Assembly: GCF_001482405.1 (NCBI RefSeq)
Contig: NZ_LPXO01000006.1
Location: 236,378-300,377 of the forward strand
Reading direction: 5' to 3'
Length of the DNA stretch: 64,000 nt
DNA from: Pseudoponticoccus marisrubri
GTDB lineage: Bacteria > Pseudomonadota > Alphaproteobacteria > Rhodobacterales > Rhodobacteraceae
Made by a program: the position numbers and the translations under genes. This document shows positions 19,783 to 28,757 of the stretch, piece after piece (positions within the stretch are counted from its first letter, which is position 1; every line of letters begins with the position of its first letter). The notes beneath the pieces were generated by a model. It had not been told where the DNA came from, made no database searches, and saw only the letters and a list, made by a program, of their open reading frames with translations.

Positions 19783-20634
19783 AGCTCCGCCGGTCCACCG
19801 CCGGGGGCGATGGGCAAGCCGGTCGGGCAGAGGCCCCGCTATGTCACCGTGAATGGCTCAGTTCAGATCGCAGCAGACTTACGTACCGTTTACTCCCAGG
19901 TGGAAGCACCAACCCCCCAGTGCCGTTGAAGCAAATTTGGACCGAATTTTGTTCAAATTGCTCGATGCGAATGTTTATGCCGGCGACGCGGCTATGCGTC
20001 AACGCTTGGAAACGGTCACAACCTGAGAGTGAAAAGTTACTGTATAACAGAGGGTTGAGTCGTGAACGCCCAATGTGGGTGTGATGCTGATTGGCGTCAC
20101 CTCCAGCGGCGCGAATTCGGGCACCTGTTCAGCCCGCCCGACCGGAAAAGATCAGGAAACAATACACCTTTGCTGTCACTGTACACTGCGCCGGAATGCG
20201 AAACATTCGTCGCGTGACGCACGGAGCTGGCCGCGTAAATCGGCCGATCTGGCGCACAACCGTTCCGGTTTCGCGTGACAGCGGAAACAATACGAGACGC
20301 GGAACATTGCGCGGATCCCTGCCGAGCCCGCGGTTTCCGGAGGGCCGCCGCGCCGTGATGCGCGGGAAATGGCCGAATCCGGCCAATTGTCGCCGACAAT
20401 CCAGAGACGACTAAAAAGCCTCACGAAATGTTACAGTGCGGGGATTGACGTGTATCCCGCCGTCCGAATCGCGTCCTGCAATGGCCCTTTTGGCGCCGCA
20501 TTCTGCCCGAATCCCGCCCGGATTCGGGCGGCGCGGGGCGAATTGGGGCAAACCGGCCCCGGGGCGTGCAGTTGAAAGCCGGGCATGGCGGGGATATGTG
20601 CCAAGACAAACGACGCTGGGGGAAAGGCCGCACC
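19783..20634. other. Long intergenic region upstream of the sugar transferase gene, no gene seen
   Basis: These 850 bases hold only short open frames without recognisable similarity. The part from 19925 to 20080 is richer in A and T than its surroundings. It contains an imperfect inverted repeat (AGCAAATTTG at 19930–19939 against CAAATTGCT at 19954–19962) and a TATAAC box near 20042. I see a plausible control region for the sugar transferase gene, or a small RNA, but nothing decisive. Confidence 0.5.
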
Positions 20635-21249
20635 GTGAGCCATCAAGTGCACAAGGGGGATCTGCCCGACGACCTCGACCTTGGTCCGGTCGTCGCCATC
20701 GACTGCGAGACCATGGGGCTCAACCCCCATCGCGACCGGCTTTGTGTCGTGCAGCTGTCGTCCGGCGACGGGACCGCGCATCTGGTCCAGGTCGAGAAGG
20801 GGCAGGACAGCGCGCCCAACCTCGAACGTCTGCTGGGTGATCCGAATGTGCTCAAGCTGTTCCATTTCGGCCGCTTCGACATTGCCGCCATGTATCACGC
20901 CTTTGGTGCGCTGGCCGCGCCGGTCTATTGCACCAAGATCGCGAGCCGCATGGTGCGGACCTATACCGACCGTCACGGGCTCAAGGCGCTGACGCAGGAA
21001 TTGCTGGGCGTCGACATCTCGAAGCAGCAGCAATCCAGCGACTGGGGCGCCGAGACGCTGACAGATGCGCAGGTCGATTATGCCGCGTCGGACGTGCTCT
21101 ACCTGCATCGATTGCGCGAGGCGCTGGACGTCAAGCTGGCCCGCGAAGGCCGGACCGCGCTGGCGCAGGCCTGTTTCGATTTCCTGCCGGCCCGTGCCCT
21201 GCTGGACCTCGAGGGCTGGCCGGACACCGACATCTTCGCGCATGCCTGA
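20635..21249 (+). CDS. rnd: Ribonuclease D, exonuclease domain only
   Basis: The protein has 204 residues from GTG 20635, chosen because GGGGGAAAGG lies just upstream and the product then begins MSHQVHKGDLPDDLDLG. In-frame GTG 20566 and ATG 20596 are possible but have weaker sites. The DEDD exonuclease residues are visible: AIDCETMGLNP, then HFGRFDIAA, and QVDYAASDVLYL with the tyrosine of the DEDDy class. The HRDC domains of E. coli RNase D are missing, as usual in alphaproteobacteria. It trims 3' ends of tRNA and other small RNAs. It may be cotranscribed with lptC, 13 bases downstream. Confidence 0.93.
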   Translation: MSHQVHKGDLPDDLDLGPVVAIDCETMGLNPHRDRLCVVQLSSGDGTAHLVQVEKGQDSAPNLERLLGDPNVLKLFHFGRFDIAAMYHAFGALAAPVYCTKIASRMVRTYTDRHGLKALTQELLGVDISKQQQSSDWGAETLTDAQVDYAASDVLYLHRLREALDVKLAREGRTALAQACFDFLPARALLDLEGWPDTDIFAHA

Positions 21250-21262
21250 GCGGGGATGAGCC

Positions 21263-21880
21263 ATGGCGCGGGCCGACGGATGGTATTCGCAGGTCATCGC
21301 ATGGCTGAAGATCCTGCTTCCGCTGGTGGCGCTGGCATTGCTCTCGACGATCTTCCTGCTGTCGCGCAGCGCCGACCCGGTCAGCAGCGTGCCCTTTGCC
21401 GATGCTTTGGAACAGGGCGAGATCGAGCGCGAGAATGTCACCGCCCCCTATTATGCGGGCACCACCGCGCGCGGTGACATCCTGACCATGACCGCGCGAT
21501 CCGCCCGCCCCGAGGGCGCGGGCCGGATTCTTGCCGAAACGCTGGAGGCACGGCTGCAACTGGCCGATGGCAGCGAGATCCGCCTCGATGCCGGCTCGGC
21601 CACGTTGCGTGACGAGGACCGGCGCGCCCGGCTGGAAGGCGGTGTTCAGGTCGCCAGTTCCAACGGCTACACCCTGACCACCGACGTGCTGATCACCGGG
21701 CTGGACGCGGTCGAGGCGGAAAGCGAAGGCCCCGTCGCCGGCGAAGGGCCCGCGGGCACGCTTGAGGCGGGGAAAATGCGCATTGTCCCGTCAGAGAGCG
21801 GAGAAGATGTGCAAATGCTGTTCACCGACGGCGTGAAAATGGTGTATCAGCCCCGCAAGGAAAAGGATGCTGCCCCATGA
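21263..21880 (+). CDS. lptC: LPS export ABC transporter periplasmic protein LptC
   Basis: The 205-residue protein has a single N-terminal membrane anchor (about residues 14–34, LKILLPLVALALLSTIFLLS) followed by a periplasmic beta-rich domain. Matching parts include NVTAPYYAGTTARGDILTMTA and SNGYTLTTDVLITGLD. LptC links the inner-membrane LptBFG complex to LptA in lipopolysaccharide transport. Its stop overlaps the lptA start by ATGA, and lptB follows directly. lptF and lptG are not in the window. Confidence 0.93.
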   Translation: MARADGWYSQVIAWLKILLPLVALALLSTIFLLSRSADPVSSVPFADALEQGEIERENVTAPYYAGTTARGDILTMTARSARPEGAGRILAETLEARLQLADGSEIRLDAGSATLRDEDRRARLEGGVQVASSNGYTLTTDVLITGLDAVEAESEGPVAGEGPAGTLEAGKMRIVPSESGEDVQMLFTDGVKMVYQPRKEKDAAP

Positions 21881-22362
21881 TCCGCCCCATTCTCATCACC
21901 CTGGCGCTGGCCGGGCTGCCCGCGCTGGCCGCCGCGCAGGCACAGGTCGCCTTTGGCAGCCTGCAACAGGACACCAGCGCCCCGGTCGAGGTGACCGCCG
22001 ATGCGCTGTCGGTCAACCAGTCGGACGGCACGGCGCTCTATACCGGGAATGTCATTATCGCGCAGGGCGAGATGCGGCTGGCCGCGCCGCGCGTGCTGGT
22101 CGTCTACGCCCAGGAGGCCGGGCGTATCGAGCGGCTGGAGGCCACGGGCGGCGTCACGCTGGTCAGCGGCGAAGAGGCGGCCGAGGCCGAGCGCGCCGAT
22201 TACATGATCGAGCAGGGACAGGTCGTGATGCGCGGCAACGTGCTCTTGACGCAGGGGCCCAACGCGCTCACCTCCGAGCAGATGACGGTCAATCTCGATG
22301 ACGGAACGGCGCAGCTGGCCGGGCGCGTGCGCACGGTGTTGCAGCAGGGCGGGGACAACTAG
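21877..22362 (+). CDS. lptA: Lipopolysaccharide transport periplasmic protein LptA
   Basis: The 161-residue protein has a cleavable signal peptide (ITLALAGLPALAAAQ). The OstA-like domain includes VEVTADALSVNQSDGTALYTG near residue 35, GNVIIAQGEMRLAAPRVLV and a second strand repeat LLTQGPNALTSEQMTVNLDD. LptA oligomers bridge the periplasm in lipopolysaccharide export. The last codon is adjacent to the lptB start, so lptCAB form one operon. Confidence 0.95.
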   Translation: MIRPILITLALAGLPALAAAQAQVAFGSLQQDTSAPVEVTADALSVNQSDGTALYTGNVIIAQGEMRLAAPRVLVVYAQEAGRIERLEATGGVTLVSGEEAAEAERADYMIEQGQVVMRGNVLLTQGPNALTSEQMTVNLDDGTAQLAGRVRTVLQQGGDN

Positions 22363-23121
22363 ATGGCCCGCCCGGACCTGACCGTGACCGAAGGCGACAG
22401 CGGGTTGCGGGTCAACCACCTGCGCAAGAGCTATCGCAAGCGCGTTGTGATCCGCGACGTGACCATGCGGCTCGACCGGGGAGAGGTCGTGGCGCTTCTG
22501 GGCCCCAACGGCTCGGGCAAGACCACATCCTTCTACGCGATCGCCGGGCTGGTGAACCCCGAGGGCGGGCAGGTGCTGATCGACGGGCGCGACGCGACCT
22601 ACCTGCCGATGTATCGCCGCGCGCGTCTGGGCATCGGCTACCTGCCGCAGGAGATGTCGATCTTTCGCGGCATGAGCGTCGAGGACAATATCTCGGCCGT
22701 GCTGGACATTGCCGAGCGTGACAGCCACCGCCGGCGCGAACGGCTCGAGGAGTTGCTGGGCGAATTCTCGATCGAGCATCTGCGCCGCGCCCCGGCGCTG
22801 GCCCTGTCGGGGGGCGAGCGTCGCCGAGTCGAGATCGCCCGCTGCCTGGCCGCGGATCCCAAATACCTGCTGCTGGACGAACCCTTTGCCGGGGTCGACC
22901 CGATCAGCGTGGGCGACATCCGCCACCTGGTCGCGGATCTCAAGACCCGCGGGATCGGCGTGCTGATCACCGACCACAACGTGCGCGAAACGCTCGAGAT
23001 CGTGGACCGCGCCTATATCCTGCATGACGGGCGCGTGCTGATGTCGGGCACGCCCCAGGACGTGGTCCAGAACGAGAACGTGCGCCGCGTCTACCTGGGC
23101 GACAATTTCCGCTTCGGATGA
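22363..23121 (+). CDS. lptB: LPS export ABC transporter ATP-binding protein LptB
   Basis: The 252-residue protein has Walker A GPNGSGKT near residue 46, signature [16 protein letters not shown] near 148 and Walker [19 protein letters not shown], then [18 protein letters not shown]. The sequence is that of LptB, the ATPase driving lipopolysaccharide extraction with LptF and LptG. In many proteobacteria rpoN follows lptB; here hpf follows after 257 bases and rpoN is absent from the locus. Confidence 0.96.
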   Translation: MARPDLTVTEGDSGLRVNHLRKSYRKRVVIRDVTMRLDRGEVVALLGPNGSGKTTSFYAIAGLVNPEGGQVLIDGRDATYLPMYRRARLGIGYLPQEMSIFRGMSVEDNISAVLDIAERDSHRRRERLEELLGEFSIEHLRRAPALALSGGERRRVEIARCLAADPKYLLLDEPFAGVDPISVGDIRHLVADLKTRGIGVLITDHNVRETLEIVDRAYILHDGRVLMSGTPQDVVQNENVRRVYLGDNFRFG

Positions 23122-23378
23122 CGCGGGACGACGATAGTCTGTCCGGGTTTGCAGGAAAATTTGACCACGGTTTCGATTGACACGACCCCGTCTTCCGTTC
23201 CTGAATAGAGGGATGGCACCCACGTTCGCTGCATGTCTGACCGGCGTCCCCCTGCTCGTGCAGGACGGGCCATGGCAGGCCGGCCGCGCCGGCGGGCGTC
23301 TTTCCTGAACCGTTGCTGCATCTTCGCGGGGGCCCTGTCCCCCGGACAGCCGCGGTGCAAAAGAGAAAAGGATGCAAG

Positions 23379-23942
23379 ATGCGCTATCAGATCACGGGCA
23401 AGCATATCGATGTCGGGGAAGCTTTGCAGACGCATGTGCGCAACGAGCTGGGCGAGGTGCTGGAGAAGTACGGCCAGCGCCCCACCGATGCCACTGTGAT
23501 CTTTTCCAAGGCCGCGCACGAATTCCATTGCGAAGCCGTCGTGCACCTGTCCAGCGGGCTGAACGCTGCCGCCAAGGCGCATGCGACCGAGATCTATGCC
23601 GCCTTCGACGATTGCGTCGAGAAGATGGACAAGCAGCTGCGCCGCTACAAGCGCCGGCTCAAGGATCACCACAAGGATCGGACGGAACCTGTTGAACATA
23701 TCGGGGCGTCTTCGTATATCCTCGCCGGCGAGCCGGAATCGGAGGAGGCGGAGCCCGATACGCTTCAGCCGATCATCGTCGCCGAAATGGAAACGAAGAT
23801 CCCGTCACTGTCCGTTGGTGAAGCAGTGATGCAAATGCAACTGGCAGGGGCCCCCGTGCTCGTGTTCCGGAACGAGAAAAAAGACGGGGTGAATGTCGTG
23901 TATCGCCGGGAAGATGGCAATATCGGCTGGATCGATCCCTGA
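23379..23942 (+). CDS. hpf: Long-form ribosome hibernation-promoting factor
   Basis: The protein has 187 residues from ATG 23379 with AAAAGGA upstream. The N-terminal ribosome-binding domain (RYQITGKHIDVGEALQTHV to RRYKRRLKDHHKD) is followed by a linker and the C-terminal dimerisation domain (MQLAGAPVLVFRNEKKDGVN, then YRREDGNIGWIDP). The long form promotes 100S ribosome dimers in stationary phase. A TTGACA hexamer at 23177 could be part of its promoter, but no convincing -10 box is spaced correctly. ptsN follows 33 bases later. Confidence 0.95.
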   Translation: MRYQITGKHIDVGEALQTHVRNELGEVLEKYGQRPTDATVIFSKAAHEFHCEAVVHLSSGLNAAAKAHATEIYAAFDDCVEKMDKQLRRYKRRLKDHHKDRTEPVEHIGASSYILAGEPESEEAEPDTLQPIIVAEMETKIPSLSVGEAVMQMQLAGAPVLVFRNEKKDGVNVVYRREDGNIGWIDP

Positions 23943-23975
23943 ACGAGCGGGCCGCCCCGACAATACAGGCTGAGC

Positions 23976-24440
23976 ATGAAATTTGTAGATCTCCTCAAGA
24001 CAGAGGCCGTGAAGGTCGTTGCCTCCGCATCGAGCAAGAAGCGCCTGATGCACGACATTGCCGATGTGGCCGCCGGCGCCTATGGCCTGTCGGAGAGCGA
24101 GGTGTTCGAAGCCTTGATGGAGCGCGAAACGCTGGGGCCGACCGGTGTCGGCCACGGCGTGGCGCTGCCACATGCGCGCGTCTCGCAGCTGACCGAGGTG
24201 GTCGGCGTGTTCATCCTGCTGGAAAAGCCCATCGATTTCGATGCGATCGACCGCCAGCCAGTCGACGTGGTCTTTGCGCTCTTCGCCCCCGAAGAGGCGG
24301 GTGTGGAGCATCTCAAGGCCCTGGCCCTCGTGTCGCGCACGCTGCGCGAAGGCATGACCTGCGCCAAGCTCCGGGCCAATCCCGACCCGGCTACGCTCTA
24401 CACGATCCTGACCGAGGTCGAGGGCGTGCAGGCCGCATGA
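23976..24440 (+). CDS. ptsN: PTS IIA-like nitrogen-regulatory protein PtsN
   Basis: The 154-residue EIIA-Ntr protein has the phosphorylated histidine in GVALPHARV near residue 67 and the fold motifs FALFAPEEAGVEHLKALALVS. It receives phosphate from the nitrogen PTS (PtsP, Npr) and signals nitrogen, potassium and envelope status. The linkage lptCAB–hpf–ptsN is conserved in proteobacteria. The operon is followed by a double hairpin. Confidence 0.95.
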   Translation: MKFVDLLKTEAVKVVASASSKKRLMHDIADVAAGAYGLSESEVFEALMERETLGPTGVGHGVALPHARVSQLTEVVGVFILLEKPIDFDAIDRQPVDVVFALFAPEEAGVEHLKALALVSRTLREGMTCAKLRANPDPATLYTILTEVEGVQAA

Positions 24441-24490
24441 CAGCTATGCCCGGCCGTGGCGTGCTGAAGAAACGCGCTTGGGGCCTGGGA

Positions 24491-24538
24491 CAAAAGTTTT
24501 CAGAAAAACTTTTGCAAATTTCTTTCTCAAGAAATTTG
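24491..24538. terminator. Two abutting perfect 10-bp hairpins between convergent genes
   Basis: Stem one is CAAAAGTTTT (24491–24500) with AAAACTTTTG (24505–24514), loop CAGA. Stem two is CAAATTTCTT (24515–24524) with AAGAAATTTG (24529–24538), loop TCTC. Both are perfect, each has a four-base loop, and there is no gap between them. They lie 50 bases after ptsN and 18 bases from the end of the convergent sulfotransferase gene, so they can end transcription in both directions. They are AT-rich and lack a GC core. Confidence 0.65.
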
Positions 24539-24555
24539 TGCCCGCAGCCGGGGTG

Positions 24556-25986
24556 TCAGGCCCAGTCGTCGAAACCGAACATGATGTAGTCGCGGGCATA
24601 GGCCTCGCGGGCCAGTGCCTCGATCCGGTCGTCGTAGATCTCGGCCAGCGCGAAGGGGGCCGAGATCGGGACCGGTTCGGGATCAGGCGGCGTGGGGTGC
24701 CCGACCTGCATGGCCAGCGCCGGCAGGTAGAGCGCCATCTCGTCTTCGCGAACGACCATGTCCGGCAGGGTAAACTCGCTCATCCCTTGCAGGCATTGCG
24801 CCTGTGTCGCCCAATGACCATCGACCCGCACGGCGGTCTGGCCCGAGAGATTGGCCTTCACCCAGCCCAGCCACGCGGTGAAGGCGGCGCGATGGGCGTT
24901 GACGTCGTAATCGTCGCCCGGCGCATCCTCGGGGATGGGCAGGTTATGTGCCCGCCGCAGCGTCTTGCGGATGCCTCGGAAGCTGCCCTTCTCCAGCGAC
25001 AGGATCTTGCTGCAGAACGCCTCATGCGCGCGGGCGACCGGGTGGCGCAGCACGGTAAAGCTGCGATGGCCGGGCCGGTCGCGCTTCCAGGCCCGCAAGG
25101 AGCCTTGCGTGAAGTCGCGCGTCAGTGCGCCCGGGTCGACACCGTCAAGCGCGGCCAGCCAGGCGGCAATGGCGGGTTCCGGCCCGGAGCGGATCGGCAT
25201 ATAGAGCAGCGGCGTGCGGGCGGCGGCGACATATCCGGGCACGACCGGGCCGCGGCGCGGCTCGAAATTCGGAGTGCGCGCCAGGTTGAACCGGTCGAGC
25301 CGGGCCAGCGCCTGTTCCATCTGGTCGAAATTCGCGACCTTCTCGGCTGTGGGCTGCGGGTTCTGGCGCTTGAGCGCCGTGTTCAGGCTGCCCAGCCGGG
25401 AGCGCGCGCCCAGCCATTGCGCCAGCCCGTTCATCACGTCGACATCCTGCAGATCTTCGTAGGCGACATAGAAAGCCGTCTGCGCCGTGGTCTGCAGCGC
25501 GTTCATGATCCGGACCTGGAAGTCCTGCAGCTCGGCCAGGTGCGTCTCGAACTCGGCCGCATCAAAGACCGCGCGGGCATCCTTGCGCCTCTTCACATTG
25601 GTCAGCTTCCACTGGCCGGTGGCCTGCGCGATCTTCCAGCTGACATAGCTGTCGACGGGGTTGCGCGTCAGCACGATCTTGGCCACGCGCGGATCCGCCA
25701 ACAGCGGCTCCAGCACGCGCGGGTCGTGATCGTGGAAATAGCGGAAGCCCCCGATCCCGCCGGGCGTCGCGTGGCGGATCTGGCCCAGCAGGCGCGTGGG
25801 ATCGTGATCGCGTTCGACCTGGGTGATGCCCAGGATTTCCTCGGAATTGGGGTAGCCGATGAAATGCGGATTGAAGGCCTCGCCATGGCAGGTGATGCCG
25901 TCAAAGGCGTTCAGGTTGGCTTCGAGGAAATTGGAGCCTGTCCGCATCTCGGCAAAGATCACGAAACAGTCGAAACGATCGGACAT
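24556..25986 (-). CDS. Sulfotransferase (Stf0/NodH-like) with a second sulfotransferase-like half
   Basis: The protein has 476 residues. The N-terminal half has the PAPS 5'-loop FAEMRTGSNFLEANL at residues 11–25 and the 3'-phosphate motif VLTRNPVDSYVSWK near 103. The C-terminal half repeats a degraded version of the same pattern: LLYMPIRSGPEPAIAAWL near 257 and FTVLRHPVARAHEAFCSKI near 305. I read this as two sulfotransferase-like domains, the second possibly with changed PAPS binding. The acceptor is probably a glycan made by the genes immediately upstream. It is the last gene of the minus-strand glycan cluster, six bases after the GT14 gene. Confidence 0.87.
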   Translation of the reverse strand: MSDRFDCFVIFAEMRTGSNFLEANLNAFDGITCHGEAFNPHFIGYPNSEEILGITQVERDHDPTRLLGQIRHATPGGIGGFRYFHDHDPRVLEPLLADPRVAKIVLTRNPVDSYVSWKIAQATGQWKLTNVKRRKDARAVFDAAEFETHLAELQDFQVRIMNALQTTAQTAFYVAYEDLQDVDVMNGLAQWLGARSRLGSLNTALKRQNPQPTAEKVANFDQMEQALARLDRFNLARTPNFEPRRGPVVPGYVAAARTPLLYMPIRSGPEPAIAAWLAALDGVDPGALTRDFTQGSLRAWKRDRPGHRSFTVLRHPVARAHEAFCSKILSLEKGSFRGIRKTLRRAHNLPIPEDAPGDDYDVNAHRAAFTAWLGWVKANLSGQTAVRVDGHWATQAQCLQGMSEFTLPDMVVREDEMALYLPALAMQVGHPTPPDPEPVPISAPFALAEIYDDRIEALAREAYARDYIMFGFDDWA

Positions 25987-25992
25987 GGGGGC

Positions 25993-27693
25993 CTAGTGCT
26001 TGACGAGATAGGGTTTGCGCCGCTGAGACTGCGCCGCGCGCGGCCCGGGGTCCACCGGAAAATCCCCCATCAGGTAGGGGTGCATGCCCTGGTTCTTGAG
26101 ATTCTGCAGGAACTGCCCAAACCCGGCGAGATCTTCCAGCCGCGGCGCCTCGGCCAGCCGGCGCAGGCTCTTCTGGCCGATCTCGTCGATGATGACCTGC
26201 AGCGGCTCCATCGGGGCCTCGATGAATTCCGCCATGCTCCAGATCCGGATGCGGGCCTTGACGTCGGGGCTGCGCAGCGTGTCGAGCATGCTGTTCTCGA
26301 TCTTCTGCAGCGCCGCGGCCTCGGTCCGGATATCGGCGAAATTGGCGTTGGACTTGAACAGCGGCACGGCCCAGGCGCCCGAGATCACGCTGATCTGGGC
26401 ATTGGGATCGCGCGACATGTCCCACAGCACCTTTGGGTTGTCATGCGGGCCGTATTGGAAACACTGCCGCTCGCCGCGCGTGTTCCACAGCAGGTTGGTG
26501 AGAAAGGCCTTGGGGTTGTAGTCGCGCAGCGCGGCATTGTCCGAAAGCGCGCCGTTCAGAACGCTCTGGCCGCCAGCGAATTCCGCCCGCTCGGGCCCGA
26601 AGAGATGGCCGTGCACCTGCGCGCCGGTGGCGCGGGCCAGCCAGGATTCGAAGTCCTGGAACAGCTCGGAAAACCCCTGGAAGACCGAGTACTTGCCGGC
26701 GGTCACGCCGTTCTCCCAGCCGAGATTGGGAAAGCGCGACTGCATGTAGAGCCCGGCCCGCCCCCGGGTTCGCCGGTCGACCGCCTTGGCGAAGATGCGG
26801 TCGATCTTGCCGGGATTGGGCTCCTGCCGGGAGGTGGTGCCGTTCGGCTCGGACAGGAAGGCATCGTAGAGCCGGCCGGCATGCGGCCAGATCTTGCGCG
26901 CCACGAAACAGTCGGAGCGGCGCAGCAATTGCAGATGGTCGTCGTAGAAGATGTGCGGCTTGCCCTGGAAGTCGAACTTGGACAGGGTCAGCGAGCGGCT
27001 TTCGATATTGGTGGAATAGAGCCGCGACAGGGTCTGGAAATAGCTTTCATCCGGGATCCAGACCCGCCGGAAGTAGCGGTCGTATTTCGGGCGGTCCGGA
27101 TCCTGCAGGATGGCCGAAAGGGTCTGGCGCGTCAGGCACCACCACTGGCTGCCCATATGCGGCACCAGCCCCTTGGGCACGCGTCGGCGGAACCCGATCT
27201 GGCGCTGGAACTCGACGAAGCGGTCGAAAAGATAGCGGTGCTTGCGCCAGGAAAACGGAAAATACATGGTGAAGCGTTCATGGTCGAGCCCGCCCACCGT
27301 CCAGGGCACGTCGGCCGTGGTGGCGCTTTCGATGAAGTCGGTGCGCGGCCGCATCGCCAGATATTCGACCAGCTCCTCGACCGGGCGCAGCGGCAGGCAG
27401 GCGCCGGAGGCGAGGTAGACATGGCGCACCTCCTCGAAGCGGTTGAGCATCAGCTCGGCCGCGTCCTGGCTGGCCGCGACCAGCCCCCAGGTCCCCCATT
27501 CGCAGCGATGGCGGCGCGAGAACAGGATCGAAGGGCAATCCGACAGGCTTTCGACAAACGCGTCGAAGGCGGGTTTCGGCACGATCCGGTCGACATGGAT
27601 CACCACGGGACAGCCGCCCCGGGTCCAGTGGCGCGCCACCTCCTCGGCCCGGTTCAGCGCCGTGTGCACCAGCATCACGATGCCGACGGTCAT
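25993..27693 (-). CDS. GT14-type glycosyltransferase with DUF5927-like C-terminal domain
   Basis: The protein has 566 residues from ATG 27693, whose start overlaps the upstream gene by ATGA. The N-terminal 270 residues carry the GT14 motifs TVGIVMLVHTALNRAEE, CEWGTWGLVAASQDA, VYLASGACLPLRP, HMGSQWWCLTRQTLSAI and WIPDESYFQTLSRLYS. The C-terminal 290 residues form another domain (KYSVFQGFSELFQDFESWL, then TNLLWNTRGERQCFQYG) resembling DUF5927, of unknown role. It is a paralogue of the 6475–8052 protein and probably adds beta-1,6-linked GlcNAc or a related sugar to the surface glycan. Confidence 0.87.
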   Translation of the reverse strand: MTVGIVMLVHTALNRAEEVARHWTRGGCPVVIHVDRIVPKPAFDAFVESLSDCPSILFSRRHRCEWGTWGLVAASQDAAELMLNRFEEVRHVYLASGACLPLRPVEELVEYLAMRPRTDFIESATTADVPWTVGGLDHERFTMYFPFSWRKHRYLFDRFVEFQRQIGFRRRVPKGLVPHMGSQWWCLTRQTLSAILQDPDRPKYDRYFRRVWIPDESYFQTLSRLYSTNIESRSLTLSKFDFQGKPHIFYDDHLQLLRRSDCFVARKIWPHAGRLYDAFLSEPNGTTSRQEPNPGKIDRIFAKAVDRRTRGRAGLYMQSRFPNLGWENGVTAGKYSVFQGFSELFQDFESWLARATGAQVHGHLFGPERAEFAGGQSVLNGALSDNAALRDYNPKAFLTNLLWNTRGERQCFQYGPHDNPKVLWDMSRDPNAQISVISGAWAVPLFKSNANFADIRTEAAALQKIENSMLDTLRSPDVKARIRIWSMAEFIEAPMEPLQVIIDEIGQKSLRRLAEAPRLEDLAGFGQFLQNLKNQGMHPYLMGDFPVDPGPRAAQSQRRKPYLVKH

Positions 27694-28700
27694 GCCCAGT
27701 TCCCCTTGGACATGAGGCCGAGGATCTCGAGCTGGCGCCAGTTGATGTATTTCTCGGACCACTTGCACCAGAGATCGGGATTGTCGCGCACCGCCTCGGC
27801 ATAGGCGGTGTATTCGCGGCTGGCGCCGTAATGCTGCTTGCGCGTGAGCTCTTCCTCGGCCTTCTCGGCAAAGGTGCTGAGGAACTTGGTGTGCAGCAGG
27901 ATGCCGCTGGCCTTCTCGCCGCCCCATTCGTCGTAGACCTGGTTCAGCCCGCGCGGCAGCAGGTTGTGGGTCGACGAAACATAGGCATAGCGCCGGTCCC
28001 ACTTGACCAGCGGGATCTTGTTCAGCGCCGGCGCCTTGGCCGGATCATCGGCAAAGAATACGCGCGCCCGCGGTCCACCCTGGATCCACAGATTGCCCAG
28101 CTGGCCGTTCCGGCTGATCGTGTAATTGCCCGCATCGAACCAGGACGCGATCTCCAGCGGGTCCTGGCCGGCGCTGTAGGGTTGCTGGTCCAGCCGCCCC
28201 TTGGGATACATGTCCAGCAGCATGGCCGAAAAGGACTTGATCGAGGAGGCATCCAGCCAGTCGGTCAGCGCACGCAGCGGGCGCGTGTCGCAGAACGGGT
28301 AGAGAAACAGCTCATCCGGGTCGACGGTCAGGATCCAGTGCCCATGGGCGTATTTCATCGACAGCCAGTTCAGCCAGTCGACGCCGAACCGGGCCCGCTT
28401 GTAGCTGGCCCGCGTCGTCCAGACCGACACGTCGGGCTGCCGCGCGAGATAGTCGAGCGAGCCATCCGCGCTGTCATTGTCCACGAAGAAGAAGTGGTTC
28501 ACCCCCATCTCGCGGTAGTATTTCAGGAACCATGGCAGGCGCACGCCCTCGTTGCGCTGCGTGGAGAAGAGCAGGATGTCCCCGGGGCGGATATCGGCGG
28601 TGCGGTTGGCGACCGGGCGCAGGTCGCGACGCTTGCGAAAGGCACGGATGCGCCAGCGCCTGCGGCGAAGCCTCAACCGGTATGACTGCCATGCCCCCAA
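27690..28700 (-). CDS. Glycosyltransferase family 2 / GT92-like protein (TTG start)
   Basis: The protein has 336 residues. Motifs are LFSTQRNEGVRLPWFLKYYR, FFFVDNDSADGSLDYL and the DxD-like TVDPDELFLYP; these fit the DUF23/GT92-like group of glycosyltransferases. In this frame the only start upstream of the conserved region is TTG 28700, because a stop lies 18 codons further up. GAGGGGG sits nine bases before that TTG. The donor and acceptor sugars are unknown. It lies 57 bases after the GT4 gene and overlaps the GT14 gene. Confidence 0.85.
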   Translation of the reverse strand: MGAWQSYRLRLRRRRWRIRAFRKRRDLRPVANRTADIRPGDILLFSTQRNEGVRLPWFLKYYREMGVNHFFFVDNDSADGSLDYLARQPDVSVWTTRASYKRARFGVDWLNWLSMKYAHGHWILTVDPDELFLYPFCDTRPLRALTDWLDASSIKSFSAMLLDMYPKGRLDQQPYSAGQDPLEIASWFDAGNYTISRNGQLGNLWIQGGPRARVFFADDPAKAPALNKIPLVKWDRRYAYVSSTHNLLPRGLNQVYDEWGGEKASGILLHTKFLSTFAEKAEEELTRKQHYGASREYTAYAEAVRDNPDLWCKWSEKYINWRQLEILGLMSKGNWA

Positions 28701-28757
28701 TAGAGCGCCCCCTCTGTCCGCCCCCGAAGCCGGCGTTGTCCTGTTGGCGTGCTGCTA

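Noticed and set aside
20097..20424. Several 80–107 codon frames in the 19.8–20.6 kb gap
   Set aside because: All overlap each other on both strands, have no ribosome site and no recognisable motif.
23177..23210. Sigma-70 promoter for hpf starting at TTGACA
   Set aside because: The -35 is perfect, but no -10 box lies at 16–18 bases; kept only as a remark in the hpf entry.
24478..27804. Very long plus-strand open frame (1108 codons)
   Set aside because: It is antisense to the sulfotransferase and GT14 genes, which have clear family motifs; its product is histidine-, glycine- and arginine-rich without domains, typical of GC-rich shadows.
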